DNA from: Desulfobacterales bacterium
GTDB taxonomy: Bacteria > Desulfobacterota > Desulfobacteria > Desulfobacterales > C00003106
DNA length: 23,253 nucleotides
Assembly: GCA_030672555.1 (NCBI GenBank)
Contig: DAOVGD010000056.1
Span: forward strand, 1-23,253
Direction: 5' to 3'
Shown: positions 7,262 to 14,985 of the stretch, piece by piece
How the letters are laid out: each line of letters starts with the position of its first letter
Numbering within the stretch: position 1 is the first letter of the stretch
Translations under genes and position numbers: made by a program
The notes under the pieces: model-generated
Told to the model about the DNA's origin: nothing
What the model saw: only the letters and a program-made list of their open reading frames with translations
Database searches by the model: none

Positions 7262-8334
7262 AGCTCTTCCATTACCGCATCATGTATAATCGGTCTAAAT
7301 GTCTTGATTTTATCATTATCCCTTGTTGGATGAACACGGTTCGTCAATAGGATCACAATAATCGAACGCTTCAGGTCGATCCAGAACGAAGTGCCTGTGT
7401 AGCCTAAGTGCCCCACACTACATTCAGAAAAATGGCGGCCGCTGCTGGACCCCGGTTGTGTGGGTGTATCAAAACCAAGAGCCCGTCCTGAAGGTTGACG
7501 TTGAAAAAAAGTACGTAACGTCTCAGGGTGAAACAATCCGCTATTCGGCCTCCCGTGGTAGGTATTCAAAAGTTCAACAAGGAGCCGGTGGATATCCTGC
7601 GCAGTACCAAACAAACCTGTATGCCCGGCCACTCCACCTATGGCATAGGCGTTGTCATCATGTACCTCCCCTTCCAGGACTTTTTTCCTCCACTGACACT
7701 CCTCTGTAACGGCAAAGTCGATATGAGGCCGTGGTTTTTCAGAATCCAGGGGGAGAAAGAAAAGGTTTTGAAGGCCCAATGGGTGGTAAATAGTCTCTTC
7801 TATAAAAAGATTCAAGGGCATTGTTGAGACAACTTCCATCACCCACCCCAAAATCATGAATCCGATGTCACTGTAAACCGTTTGCGTACCGGGAGTTGCA
7901 ATCAGTCTCTCGGGCAACAGCATTTCTTCCAGCCCCTCTTTTCTGCGTTCCGGAGGAAATGTCATAAGTCTCTTATAATAAGGCCGATAGTCCGGAAGCC
8001 CTGAATTGTGTGCAAGAAGCTGTTTGATGGTAACTCTTTCTTTGTCCGTACCATTAAATGCGGGCACAATTGTACCGATCTCTTGGTCAAGAGACAATTC
8101 TCCTCTCTGAACCAATATCATTGCGCCCAGTGTAGTCGCCAATGGTTTGGTCAACGAAGCCAGGTCAAAAACAGTCTCCCTGGTCATTCTCCTTTCCGGA
8201 TCGATACGTGCTACCCCATAAGCATCAAAGATAACCTGATCGGTCTCATTGGACACGAGAAGAACAGCGCCAGGGAATATCCCTTCCGACACAGCCCTTC
8301 TCATTAAATGTTCCGTTGTATTCATTTGTCGCAT
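7255..8334 (-). CDS. Beta-lactamase-family serine hydrolase
   Basis: This 359-residue protein belongs to the class C beta-lactamase / penicillin-binding-protein-like fold. The nucleophile motif is Ser60-x-x-Lys63 (DLASLTKPLA). The second motif is Tyr154-Ser-Asp (YSDIGFMILG), the YxN equivalent. GGVAGHTGLFG (233-243) and GHLGYTGTSFWID (308-320) lie where the KTG-type strand is expected. No signal peptide is seen, so a cytoplasmic site or an unassigned export route is possible. Family members include esterases, D-aminopeptidases and cell-wall peptidases, so the substrate is open and antibiotic resistance should not be assumed. The start could be the ATG at 8334 or at 8325. The last codons and TAA stop lie in the AYTACTCC tandem repeat. 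Confidence 0.88.
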   Translation of the reverse strand: MRQMNTTEHLMRRAVSEGIFPGAVLLVSNETDQVIFDAYGVARIDPERRMTRETVFDLASLTKPLATTLGAMILVQRGELSLDQEIGTIVPAFNGTDKERVTIKQLLAHNSGLPDYRPYYKRLMTFPPERRKEGLEEMLLPERLIATPGTQTVYSDIGFMILGWVMEVVSTMPLNLFIEETIYHPLGLQNLFFLPLDSEKPRPHIDFAVTEECQWRKKVLEGEVHDDNAYAIGGVAGHTGLFGTAQDIHRLLVELLNTYHGRPNSGLFHPETLRTFFQRQPSGRALGFDTPTQPGSSSGRHFSECSVGHLGYTGTSFWIDLKRSIIVILLTNRVHPTRDNDKIKTFRPIIHDAVMEELE

Positions 8335-8359
8335 ATCAACCTTTTTTTGCGGGGATCTT

Positions 8360-8563
8360 TTATCTTAAATCATTCTCAAGAGCGATAAAGCCGGGAAGCT
8401 CTGAATCGAGTGTAGGAATAACCATACTCATACCGGAGGAATTCTTTATATACCAGAGCTGCTGCAGAAGAAGATCAGCCCTGTTATCACCTTTTTTCCG
8501 TGATTTTGACATGTTAAAACCATTCTTAGTAAAATTGATACCAGAAATTCCGGCAAATTGCAA
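8360..8563 (-). CDS. Doubtful small ORF, unknown function
   Basis: A 67-codon frame lies upstream of, and in the same direction as, the serine hydrolase, with a 25-base gap. A shorter version starts at the ATG near 8512 and would give about 50 residues beginning MSKSRKKGDNRADLLLQQ. It has a basic N-terminal part, then a mixed region ending ELPGFIALENDLR. No signal peptide, membrane helix, zinc site or repeat is seen, and I recognise no family. No convincing Shine-Dalgarno sequence precedes either start. It could be a real small gene, the tail of a decayed gene, or chance. Confidence 0.3.
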   Translation of the reverse strand: MQFAGISGINFTKNGFNMSKSRKKGDNRADLLLQQLWYIKNSSGMSMVIPTLDSELPGFIALENDLR

Positions 8564-8596
8564 TTTTGATGGTTCCGCAAAAAGCCTGCAAAAGCC
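8564..8596. other. Part of the divergent spacer with GCAAAAAGCC motif
   Basis: The stretch 8335-8765 between the divergent hydrolase and tolQ holds the doubtful ORF at 8360-8563, this motif (GGTTCCGCAAAAAGCC, a diverged relative of the TTCGTAAAAAGTC sequences near 3013 and 3205), a candidate promoter, and a 5' leader of about 140 bases. In the leader GGTCGCAAAGCGGACC (8704-8719) could form a small hairpin with a bulge. Nothing else is evident. Confidence 0.3.
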
Positions 8597-8625
8597 TTGA
8601 CACTTACGACCAGGTTATATAAATT
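8597..8625 (+). promoter_or_regulatory. Candidate sigma-70 promoter for the tol-pal genes
   Basis: A consensus -35 TTGACA (8597-8602) is followed by TATAAA at 8618-8623 (15-bp spacing) or TAAATT at 8620-8625 (17-bp spacing). It lies about 140 bases upstream of tolQ in the right orientation, and is the best promoter match seen in the window. The start point is not fixed by sequence. Confidence 0.45.
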
Positions 8626-8765
8626 TCATATTACACAAAGGCAACGGCCTTGTGAAAGGTCTTCGAAAATAATCCGGGTTAGGTCTGTTTTTTGCAAGAA
8701 CTGGTCGCAAAGCGGACCGGCATTTTCGCAAATTCGTAACCATAGTTTACGGAAGGTTTTTTTAT

Positions 8766-9506
8766 ATGGATATATCCGCCAATACAAACATTATCCACAT
8801 GGTATTAAATGCAGGGCCAATGGTCCAGCTTGTCCTTTTCCTCCTCCTCCTTTTTTCAGTTATTTCCTGGACCATTATATTCTCCAAATATACTTATCTT
8901 AGAAAGGCTCAAAAGGAGTCGAATCATTTTGTTGACACTTTCTGGAAAAGCCATGACCTGTTGCATGTCTTGAAAGAAGCAAAAAATATGAAATTCTGTC
9001 CTATTGCGCGAATCTTTAGAATCGGATACAGGGAATGGGGGAGGCTTTATAAACTTCAGTCAAAAGAATCGTCACTAGACACGTCTTCCCAGGGCACTCT
9101 CGAACAAAGTGAGAATATGGTCATAGATAATGTAAACCGAACTCTGAAAAGAGCAGTCACCACAGAATTGACCCGCTTGAATCGAATGCTCACTTTCTTG
9201 GCCACCACCGGAAATACAGCCCCTTTTGTCGGTCTTTTTGGTACTGTATGGGGCATCATGAATGCCTTCCACGGAATTGGGCTGAAGGGTTCGGCCAACT
9301 TAGCAACAGTGGCCCCAGGAATCTCCGAGGCGCTTATTGCTACTGCCGCAGGGCTTGCAGCAGCCATACCGGCAGTAGTGGCTTTTAACTATTTTACCAA
9401 TAGGATTCGCACCATAGATTCTGAATTACACAATTTTGCAGCTGATTTTCTTAATCTGATCGAAAGGAATATGGCTCAAGCTCAAAAAAATGGAAGGGTT
9501 GAATAA
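8766..9506 (+). CDS. tolQ: Tol-Pal system proton channel subunit TolQ
   Basis: TolQ is the inner-membrane channel subunit that, with TolR, uses the proton gradient to energise TolA. The 246-residue protein has the three expected helices: TM1 about 16-40 (VQLVLFLLLLFSVISWTIIF), TM2 about 148-170 (TGNTAPFVGLFGTVWGIM, the MotA/TolQ/ExbB hallmark), and TM3 about 185-209. The cytoplasmic loop between TM1 and TM2 is large, as usual. A GGAAGG Shine-Dalgarno sequence (8751-8756) precedes the ATG. ExbB is the close alternative, but tolB, pal and cpoB immediately downstream settle it as TolQ. The gene overlaps tolR by 17 bases. No ybgC thioesterase gene precedes it, unlike the enterobacterial operon. 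Confidence 0.95.
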   Translation: MDISANTNIIHMVLNAGPMVQLVLFLLLLFSVISWTIIFSKYTYLRKAQKESNHFVDTFWKSHDLLHVLKEAKNMKFCPIARIFRIGYREWGRLYKLQSKESSLDTSSQGTLEQSENMVIDNVNRTLKRAVTTELTRLNRMLTFLATTGNTAPFVGLFGTVWGIMNAFHGIGLKGSANLATVAPGISEALIATAAGLAAAIPAVVAFNYFTNRIRTIDSELHNFAADFLNLIERNMAQAQKNGRVE

Positions 9507-9912
9507 CGACAAAAATTTGATGTCGGAAATCAACGTTACTCCCTTTGTAGATGTAATGTTGGTTCTATTGATCATCTTTATGGTTACCGCCCCCATGATG
9601 ATGCAAGGGGTGGATGTTTCACTCCCACAAACAACGTCAGAGGGGCTCCCTCTTGGAGAGGAACCATTGATTGTCACGATCGACAGAGTACAACAAATTT
9701 TTATAAATGATTACAAAGTAACATTGGATGGGCTTCAATCAAAATTGAAAAAGATACGCGAGGGCCGTTCAGGCGTGGGAGTCTATCTACGTGCTGATAA
9801 GGGTGTACCGTACGGCACTGTTGTTAGGGTAATGTCCGAGATCAAAAACGCGGGTATTGAAAAACTCGGTATGGTCACAGAGCCACTTCAAGAAACAAAA
9901 GGCTTAGACTGA
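9490..9912 (+). CDS. tolR: Tol-Pal system protein TolR
   Basis: TolR is an ExbD/TolR-family protein of 140 residues with one N-terminal membrane helix (about 20-40) and a periplasmic domain. The helix holds the conserved proton-relay aspartate Asp21 in the motif EINVTPFVDVMLVLLIIFMV. The start at 9490 overlaps tolQ. A shorter start at the ATG at 9520 would begin directly at MSEINVTPFVD, which is also a common TolR start; no Shine-Dalgarno sequence clearly decides. TolR binds peptidoglycan and couples TolQ to TolA. The overlap with tolQ suggests translational coupling. Confidence 0.95.
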   Translation: MEGLNNDKNLMSEINVTPFVDVMLVLLIIFMVTAPMMMQGVDVSLPQTTSEGLPLGEEPLIVTIDRVQQIFINDYKVTLDGLQSKLKKIREGRSGVGVYLRADKGVPYGTVVRVMSEIKNAGIEKLGMVTEPLQETKGLD

Positions 9913-9919
9913 TTTTTCG

Positions 9920-10771
9920 ATGACACATGAGCAGCTCTATTACTTTCCGGAAGATACCATCAGAGAAAACCGGATACTGATCCGGATGGCTGTTCTTGCG
10001 GCGGCATGTCATCTTGTTTTATTCACGGCTGTTATTTTCACCCCGAAGTTAGGCCCTCGTCCGAATTTTATGCCAAAAGCGGTCAAGGTCGATCTGGTAA
10101 CCCTCCCTGCAGCAAAACCGCGAGGGGCAGTTCCATCCAAAGTGGTTCAAAAATCGCCTCTTGCAAGCGCCCTGCCGGAGAAAACAGCTCAAAGACCTGA
10201 ACTAAGATCAAAAAAGAGCACAAAAACAACTGTCAGTAAAAAGGTATCCCTGACAAAAAAACCCTTAAGTGTCAAGAAGTCATTGAAAAAGAGAACATAC
10301 AAATCAAACAAAGCGGTCAAGACCGCTATAGAGCAAATCGAAAAAGAACTTCCACGCTCAAGGTCTAGGCAGGTGGTGGCAGCCATAAACAAATTAAAAG
10401 AGCAAGTCGCAGCTCAGGAGGAAGGGGTAGTTAAAGGTGTGGCTGACAAGGCAAGAGATTTGCAGCTTCTGGATATCTATAACGCCGAGATATGGCATCA
10501 AATCCAAAAACAATGGGCATTCTCGAATCAATTGGCACAGGGGAGAACCAACCTTGAAGCAACAATCATAACAAAGATCATGAAAGATGGTCAAATAAGA
10601 GACTTGTGGTTTGAAGAAAGGTCAGGAAACAATTTTTTTGACGATTCAGTCTTCAGGGCAATCAAAAAGGCCAGCCCCCTTCCCCCTCTGCCTGAAGGAT
10701 ATCCACGCCCTTATTATGAAGTCGGTTTCAGGTTTAACCTTTCTGAATTGCAAAAAAGTGTAAGTCAATAA
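9920..10771 (+). CDS. tolA: TolA-like energy-transducing protein with TonB-type C-terminal domain
   Basis: TolA links the TolQR motor to TolB and Pal in the outer membrane. The 283-residue protein has a short cytoplasmic N-terminus, one membrane helix (about 21-40), a Pro/Lys-rich periplasmic linker (about 50-140, many KK pairs), a short helical stretch (about 145-185), and a C-terminal TonB/TolA-like domain (about 190-275) with the EIWHQIQKQW start and DDSVFRAIKKASPLPPLPEG. The helical stalk is much shorter than in E. coli TolA (421 residues). By sequence alone it could be called TonB, but its place between tolR and tolB favours TolA. It follows tolR after 7 bases. Confidence 0.9.
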   Translation: MTHEQLYYFPEDTIRENRILIRMAVLAAACHLVLFTAVIFTPKLGPRPNFMPKAVKVDLVTLPAAKPRGAVPSKVVQKSPLASALPEKTAQRPELRSKKSTKTTVSKKVSLTKKPLSVKKSLKKRTYKSNKAVKTAIEQIEKELPRSRSRQVVAAINKLKEQVAAQEEGVVKGVADKARDLQLLDIYNAEIWHQIQKQWAFSNQLAQGRTNLEATIITKIMKDGQIRDLWFEERSGNNFFDDSVFRAIKKASPLPPLPEGYPRPYYEVGFRFNLSELQKSVSQ

Positions 10772-10775
10772 TCAT

Positions 10776-12098
10776 ATGTGGAATAAAAAAAGATTAATAC
10801 TTTCCGTCAGCCTTACCTTCCTCATATCTATCGTGGCATTTCCGGTAGCCGCAAGGGTATACATCGATATTAATTCTCCCTATCTAAAAAAAATCCCAAC
10901 AGCAATACCTATATTTAAAGACTTAGGGCGTGACAATAGGCACCAGGACCTGGTGAAAGAACTTGCCGAATTACTGGGAGATACACTCTCATTTACCGGC
11001 TTTTTCAAGCTACTTGATCCTGACAGCTTTCTGGTAGACCCACAGAAAGCTGAACTGACCAGGGATTTGATTAAATTTGATAACTGGCGATCTATTGGTG
11101 CGGAATTGTTGATCAACGGAGGAATCAGTTACAAGAACGGGGTTCTAAAGATAGAACTCCGTCTTTTTGACACCTTTGGCAGACGTCTGATTATAGGGAA
11201 ACGATATACCGGCCACATTGACGACGGGCGTAAAATAATACGTAGATTTTGCAACGAAATCATACATCATCTCACAGGCACCGAAGGGATTTTCAATACT
11301 CGGATCGCATTTGTATCAACCACCACGGGCAACAAAGAAATCTACATGGCCGATTTCGACGGTTACAATATCAGACAGTTTACAAACACAAATAATATTA
11401 CCCTATCCCCGGCCTGGTCGCCTGATGCCCAGTGGCTTGCATATACAGCTTATCGTAAGAAAAAGCCTGATATCTATATCAAACATGTACGTAGAAACCT
11501 GCCGGGGAAAGTTATAGCCTTTAATGGGTTGAACACTACCCCTGTATGGGTTCCCATACAGTCTTTGCTCTCTGCCACTTTTTCCAAAGACGGGAATCCG
11601 GAAATTTATCTATTGACCAGTTCCGGGAAGATTATTAAAAGACTGACATACAATTGGGGCATAGATACCTCTCCCACATGGTCCCCGGACGGGAAAAAGT
11701 TCGCTTTTGTGTCCAATAGATCAGGAACACCGCAAATTTATATAAAAGACCTGGACAAGAATCAGGTGAGACGTCTAACTTATAAGGGGAGCTATAACAC
11801 TACTCCGGAATGGTCCCCACGAGGAGACTTTATCGCCTATTCCGGTGTGACAAACGGCCACTTCAATATCTTTATTGTAGGCGTGGACGGTGAGGGGCCG
11901 TACCAATTGACTAGAGACACAGGGGATAATGAATCGCCGACATGGTCACCGGACGGAACATTAATTGCTTTCAGTTCAACAAGGGAGGGATCGACACGGA
12001 TACATGTGATGAATTCCAACGGGTCGGATCAACGTCGTCTTCTGATTCTGTCAGGAGACCAAACGTGCCCCCGGTGGTCTCCCAGACACCGATACTGA
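10776..12098 (+). CDS. tolB: Tol-Pal system periplasmic protein TolB
   Basis: TolB is the periplasmic partner that binds Pal and TolA. The 440-residue precursor has a Sec signal peptide (KKRLILSVSLTFLISIVAFPVAA, cleavage likely near residue 26), an N-terminal alpha/beta domain (about 30-165), and a six-bladed beta-propeller made of PD40-type repeats. The repeats show as recurring W-S-P-D-G or W-S-P-R motifs, for example SPTWSPDGKKFAFVSNRSG and TPEWSPRGDFIAYSG, each followed by an IYI-type strand and an R-x-L-T turn. Length is normal for TolB. It starts 4 bases after tolA ends, so cotranscription is very likely. Confidence 0.96.
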   Translation: MWNKKRLILSVSLTFLISIVAFPVAARVYIDINSPYLKKIPTAIPIFKDLGRDNRHQDLVKELAELLGDTLSFTGFFKLLDPDSFLVDPQKAELTRDLIKFDNWRSIGAELLINGGISYKNGVLKIELRLFDTFGRRLIIGKRYTGHIDDGRKIIRRFCNEIIHHLTGTEGIFNTRIAFVSTTTGNKEIYMADFDGYNIRQFTNTNNITLSPAWSPDAQWLAYTAYRKKKPDIYIKHVRRNLPGKVIAFNGLNTTPVWVPIQSLLSATFSKDGNPEIYLLTSSGKIIKRLTYNWGIDTSPTWSPDGKKFAFVSNRSGTPQIYIKDLDKNQVRRLTYKGSYNTTPEWSPRGDFIAYSGVTNGHFNIFIVGVDGEGPYQLTRDTGDNESPTWSPDGTLIAFSSTREGSTRIHVMNSNGSDQRRLLILSGDQTCPRWSPRHRY

Positions 12099-12226
12099 AA
12101 AAGTCATTAGTGATCTAAAACTTTAATCTGGCTAATGTGTAGACGTTATGCTATCTTATCAATTCAATACTTGATGGCTTCATAATCACTCTTAATAACT
12201 TAATATCTGAAAGGGGGTGAAACTGA

Positions 12227-12811
12227 ATGGCTAAAACGTTAGGGAAGTGCTTTATCCTTTTCCTGGCAATTTCGTCTCTCCTTTTTGCAGTATCCTGTGC
12301 TAAACCCAAAGTAAAGCCGGAACCATCAGTGGTGGAAGAGGCCATAACAGAGGAAATGCCTGCTGTAAGCAAACAGATGGAAGAGATGAAAAAAATGGAA
12401 GAGGAGAGAAGGCTCGCTGAAGAACAGTTGCGTGAACAAAAGCTGGCTGAAAGAGAAAGAGAAGCAGAACTCCGAGAAAGATTTGTCAATGAAAACATTC
12501 ACTTTGAATTTGATAAATCAACACTCCTCCCGGAAGCAAAGGAAATTTTGAAGGAGAAGGCGGAGTGGCTCTCTATACATCGGGACGTCATTGTCACCAT
12601 GGAAGGACATTGTGACGAACGGGGCACCAACGAATATAATTTGGCATTAGGTGATCGACGTGCAGAAAGCGCCAAAAGGTTCTTGATAGACCTTGGAATC
12701 TCGGTCAGTAGGCTTACTACTGTCAGCTATGGAGAAGAGCGTCCGCTTGATCCACGACACAACGAAGAAGCATGGGCCAAGAACAGGAGGGCTCATTTTG
12801 TCATAGACTAA
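12227..12811 (+). CDS. pal: Peptidoglycan-associated lipoprotein Pal
   Basis: Pal anchors the outer membrane to peptidoglycan and is moved by TolB/TolA during division. The 194-residue precursor has a lipoprotein signal peptide ending in the lipobox AVSC (Cys25). A charged, probably coiled-coil linker (about 45-85, rich in E, K and R) follows, then an OmpA-like domain (about 88-194). The domain starts HFEFDKSTLLPEA and carries the peptidoglycan-binding core GHCDERGTNEYNLALGDRRA and the end motif KNRRAHFVI. A strong Shine-Dalgarno sequence (AAGGGGGTGA, 12211-12220) fixes the start. The 128-base gap from tolB may hold a separate promoter, which is usual for pal. The linker is longer than in E. 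coli Pal. Confidence 0.96.
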   Translation: MAKTLGKCFILFLAISSLLFAVSCAKPKVKPEPSVVEEAITEEMPAVSKQMEEMKKMEEERRLAEEQLREQKLAEREREAELRERFVNENIHFEFDKSTLLPEAKEILKEKAEWLSIHRDVIVTMEGHCDERGTNEYNLALGDRRAESAKRFLIDLGISVSRLTTVSYGEERPLDPRHNEEAWAKNRRAHFVID

Positions 12812-12827
12812 AAACACCATGCTTGAT

Positions 12828-12845
12828 GCCCCCTGGAAAGGGGGC
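12828..12845. terminator. GNRA-capped GC hairpin after pal
   Basis: GCCCCCT (12828-12834) and AGGGGGC (12839-12845) form a perfect 7-bp stem with a GGAA tetraloop. It lies 17 bases past the pal stop codon. No run of T follows on the + strand (AAAAGC follows), so it is not a canonical intrinsic terminator. It could instead stabilise the 3' end of the upstream message or attenuate read-through into cpoB. Confidence 0.35.
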
Positions 12846-12856
12846 AAAAGCATCCG

Positions 12857-12882
12857 TGGAGTACTCCAACACTCCAGTACTC
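12857..12882. repeat. Copy of the dispersed GAGTACTGGAGTGTTGGA repeat
   Basis: The reverse complement of 12865-12882 equals 7198-7215 over 18 bases, and GGAGTACTCC at 12858-12867 is a perfect palindrome. It lies in the pal-cpoB spacer just after the hairpin at 12828-12845. The matching copy borders the tandem repeats between proC and the hydrolase. Confidence 0.6.
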
Positions 12883-12960
12883 AAAACTATTCAAGGCAAA
12901 ACCGATTGACTGTGACCACGCCCAGGACGTGGCTTGGGACCTTTGAAAAATGAGGTTGTC

Positions 12961-13824
12961 ATGCATCATAGAATAATCAAGTTCGGGAGTATAATTTTTT
13001 GCACATTGTTGTTAACCGGTTCTATGCTCCTGCTCTCTGGTTGTGCTCTCCAAAAAGATCTTTTAATAACCAGATCTAATCTGAACCACAAAATCTCCTC
13101 GCAAACAAAAGACATCAATAAAATTAAAGCCGATCTAAAAGCACATCTTGATGAATGGAACAAGGAAAAAAAGAAGCTTCGTACCACCCAAGCAGAGTTG
13201 AGATCGCTTTTACTCGAACTTCGAGAAGAGGTCGCCAAACTTCAGGGTCAATTAGAAAAAAGCACATACCTTTCAGAAACATCTGCCCAAAAAAGCAACG
13301 AATATTGGCTACGTCTTGATGAAACAAATCAAGCCGTTATGAAACGATTACTTCATATAGAAGCATATCTCGGGATGGAATCCGCGGAAAGCAAAATACC
13401 TTCGGCAGCAGAATCAGTCCCACTCGATAAGGTCCGCCCCGCAAAAAAACTAACCGGAGACGAACTCTATGCTGCGGCCAAGAAGCTTTTTGATGAAGGA
13501 AATTACGATGCAGCACGTGAACAATTTCAAGCATTCTTAAATGAAAACCCCAAATCTGAAAAAGCCGATAACGCGCAGTTCTGGATAGGAGAGACCTATT
13601 ACCATGAAAAATGGTATGAAAAAGCCATCCTGGCATATCAAAAAGTCATTGAAAAATATCAAAATGGGAATAAGGTGCCCAGCGCTCTCCTGAAACAAGG
13701 ACTTGCTTTTTACAATATAGATGACAAAGGAAACGCCCGGCTCATATTAAGGGAATTAATACGGAAGTTTCCGAAATCAAAAGAAGCACAGATAGCAGAA
13801 AAAAAGTTAAGCAGGATGAAGTAA
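12961..13824 (+). CDS. cpoB: Tol-Pal coordinator lipoprotein CpoB/YbgF
   Basis: CpoB (YbgF) is a periplasmic protein that coordinates peptidoglycan synthesis with outer-membrane constriction through Tol. Starting at the ATG at 12961, which has GAGG 5 bases upstream, the product is 287 residues; an upstream TTG at 12934 is open but lacks support. A signal peptide ends in the lipobox LSGC, so this version looks lipid-anchored, unlike the soluble enterobacterial protein. A coiled coil (about 35-125) follows, then TPR repeats (about 165-285), for example LYAAAKKLFDEGNYDAAREQ and ADNAQFWIGETYYHEKWYEK. The gene is last in the Tol-Pal set and abuts ruvC. Confidence 0.92.
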   Translation: MHHRIIKFGSIIFCTLLLTGSMLLLSGCALQKDLLITRSNLNHKISSQTKDINKIKADLKAHLDEWNKEKKKLRTTQAELRSLLLELREEVAKLQGQLEKSTYLSETSAQKSNEYWLRLDETNQAVMKRLLHIEAYLGMESAESKIPSAAESVPLDKVRPAKKLTGDELYAAAKKLFDEGNYDAAREQFQAFLNENPKSEKADNAQFWIGETYYHEKWYEKAILAYQKVIEKYQNGNKVPSALLKQGLAFYNIDDKGNARLILRELIRKFPKSKEAQIAEKKLSRMK

Positions 13825-14331
13825 TTGAAAGTCATCGGTATTGACCCTGGTCTTGCAAGTACAGGGGTTGCCATTCTCTGTGGAAATGAAAATCAGACAT
13901 CAGATTATGCTTTTGGCACGATCCGGACATCTAAAGAAAAATCCCTTGCAAGTCGTTTGCACCATATCTACTGTGAAATCCAAAAAATTATAAAAAGGGA
14001 ACACCCCGATCTCATGGTAATTGAGGATATCTTTTCCCTTGAAAAATATCCCAATTCCGGAATTATTCTCGGCAAGGTCTGCGGTGTGCTCTTACTTTCA
14101 GGGCATCTTAACGGTATTCCAACCATAGAGATAGCCACCAGGGAGGCAAAACAGGTTCTTACCGGAAACGGCGGCGCCGGCAAAAGCCAGGTCGAAAAAG
14201 CCGTTCGCCACCTCCTGAACCGACCAACACCGATCCGTCCTTCCCATGCCGCTGACGCCCTTTCGTTGGCCTTCATCGGACTGTACCGCTATTCACACGA
14301 AAAAAGAATTAAAAATCAGTTAAATGGTTGA
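13825..14331 (+). CDS. ruvC: Crossover junction endodeoxyribonuclease RuvC
   Basis: RuvC cuts Holliday junctions symmetrically after RuvAB branch migration. The 168-residue length is typical. The RNase H-like active site is complete: Asp7 (IGIDPG), Glu67 (VIEDIF), His141 and Asp144 (PSHAADALSLA). The start is a TTG directly after the TAA of cpoB with no intervening base. No ATG gives Asp7 in the right place, and MKVIGIDPG is the normal N-terminus, so the TTG start is well supported. The arrangement suggests translational re-initiation from cpoB. The usual yebC neighbour is absent. Confidence 0.95.
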   Translation: MKVIGIDPGLASTGVAILCGNENQTSDYAFGTIRTSKEKSLASRLHHIYCEIQKIIKREHPDLMVIEDIFSLEKYPNSGIILGKVCGVLLLSGHLNGIPTIEIATREAKQVLTGNGGAGKSQVEKAVRHLLNRPTPIRPSHAADALSLAFIGLYRYSHEKRIKNQLNG

Positions 14332-14367
14332 TCTAAAGCTGTCAATTTTGATATAAGAATTGTAACT

Positions 14368-14985
14368 ATGATAGCCTATTTAGAAGGAAAACTTCTTAAA
14401 AAAGAACCGGACAGAATCGTACTCCTCACGCAACAGATCGGGTACGAGATTTTTCTCCCGGCCGTAGTACGGAAAAACTTAGAAAGCAACCAGATAGGTG
14501 ATGATATAGCGCTGTACATATACCATCATCAGACAGAACGCCAGCCTAAACCGATTCTCATCGGTTTTAACCGGGAAATAGAAAGAGACTTCTTCCGTGA
14601 TTTTATAACCGTGGAAGACATCGGTCCCATTAAGGCAGTCAAGGCACTGAGCGTTCCGATCGGACAGCTTGCACGGGCAATAGAAGAGCACGACCTTGGA
14701 GCCCTAAAAAAACTGAAAGGAATCGGCAGCCGAACCTCGAAAAAGATTTTAGCCACGCTTGAAGGGAAAATGGGCAAATTCGCACTAATTCGCGAGCCAG
14801 GACGGACAGAACCGAGACCGATCGAAGACTTTGTGCAGCAGGTACAGGAAGTCCTTGTCAACCAACTCGGCCATAAGCCATCTGAAGCAAAGAAGATGAT
14901 TTCTGATGCTTTAAAGCGAAACGTTGAAATATCTTCGGCAGAAGCATTATTTGAAGAGGTCTACCGGGGAGAGACAGCCAAATGA
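14368..14985 (+). CDS. ruvA: Holliday junction branch migration complex subunit RuvA
   Basis: RuvA binds the four-way junction and loads RuvB. The 205-residue protein has the N-terminal OB fold (MIAYLEGKLLKKEPDRIVLL, about 1-65), the middle double helix-hairpin-helix domain (about 70-140; DFITVEDIGPIKAVKAL and LKKLKGIGSRTSKKIL), a flexible linker (about 140-155), and the C-terminal domain that binds RuvB (about 158-200; VLVNQLGHKPSEAKKMI). It starts 36 bases after ruvC and overlaps ruvB by 4 bases (ATGA), so the two are translationally coupled. Confidence 0.96.
   Translation: MIAYLEGKLLKKEPDRIVLLTQQIGYEIFLPAVVRKNLESNQIGDDIALYIYHHQTERQPKPILIGFNREIERDFFRDFITVEDIGPIKAVKALSVPIGQLARAIEEHDLGALKKLKGIGSRTSKKILATLEGKMGKFALIREPGRTEPRPIEDFVQQVQEVLVNQLGHKPSEAKKMISDALKRNVEISSAEALFEEVYRGETAK

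Noticed and set aside
7255..8334. Antibiotic-resistance beta-lactamase
   Set aside because: The fold and SxxK/YxD motifs fit the wider serine hydrolase family, no signal peptide is seen, and the substrate cannot be told from sequence.
12934..12960. Upstream TTG start for cpoB
   Set aside because: The ATG at 12961 has GAGG upstream and gives a proper lipoprotein signal peptide.
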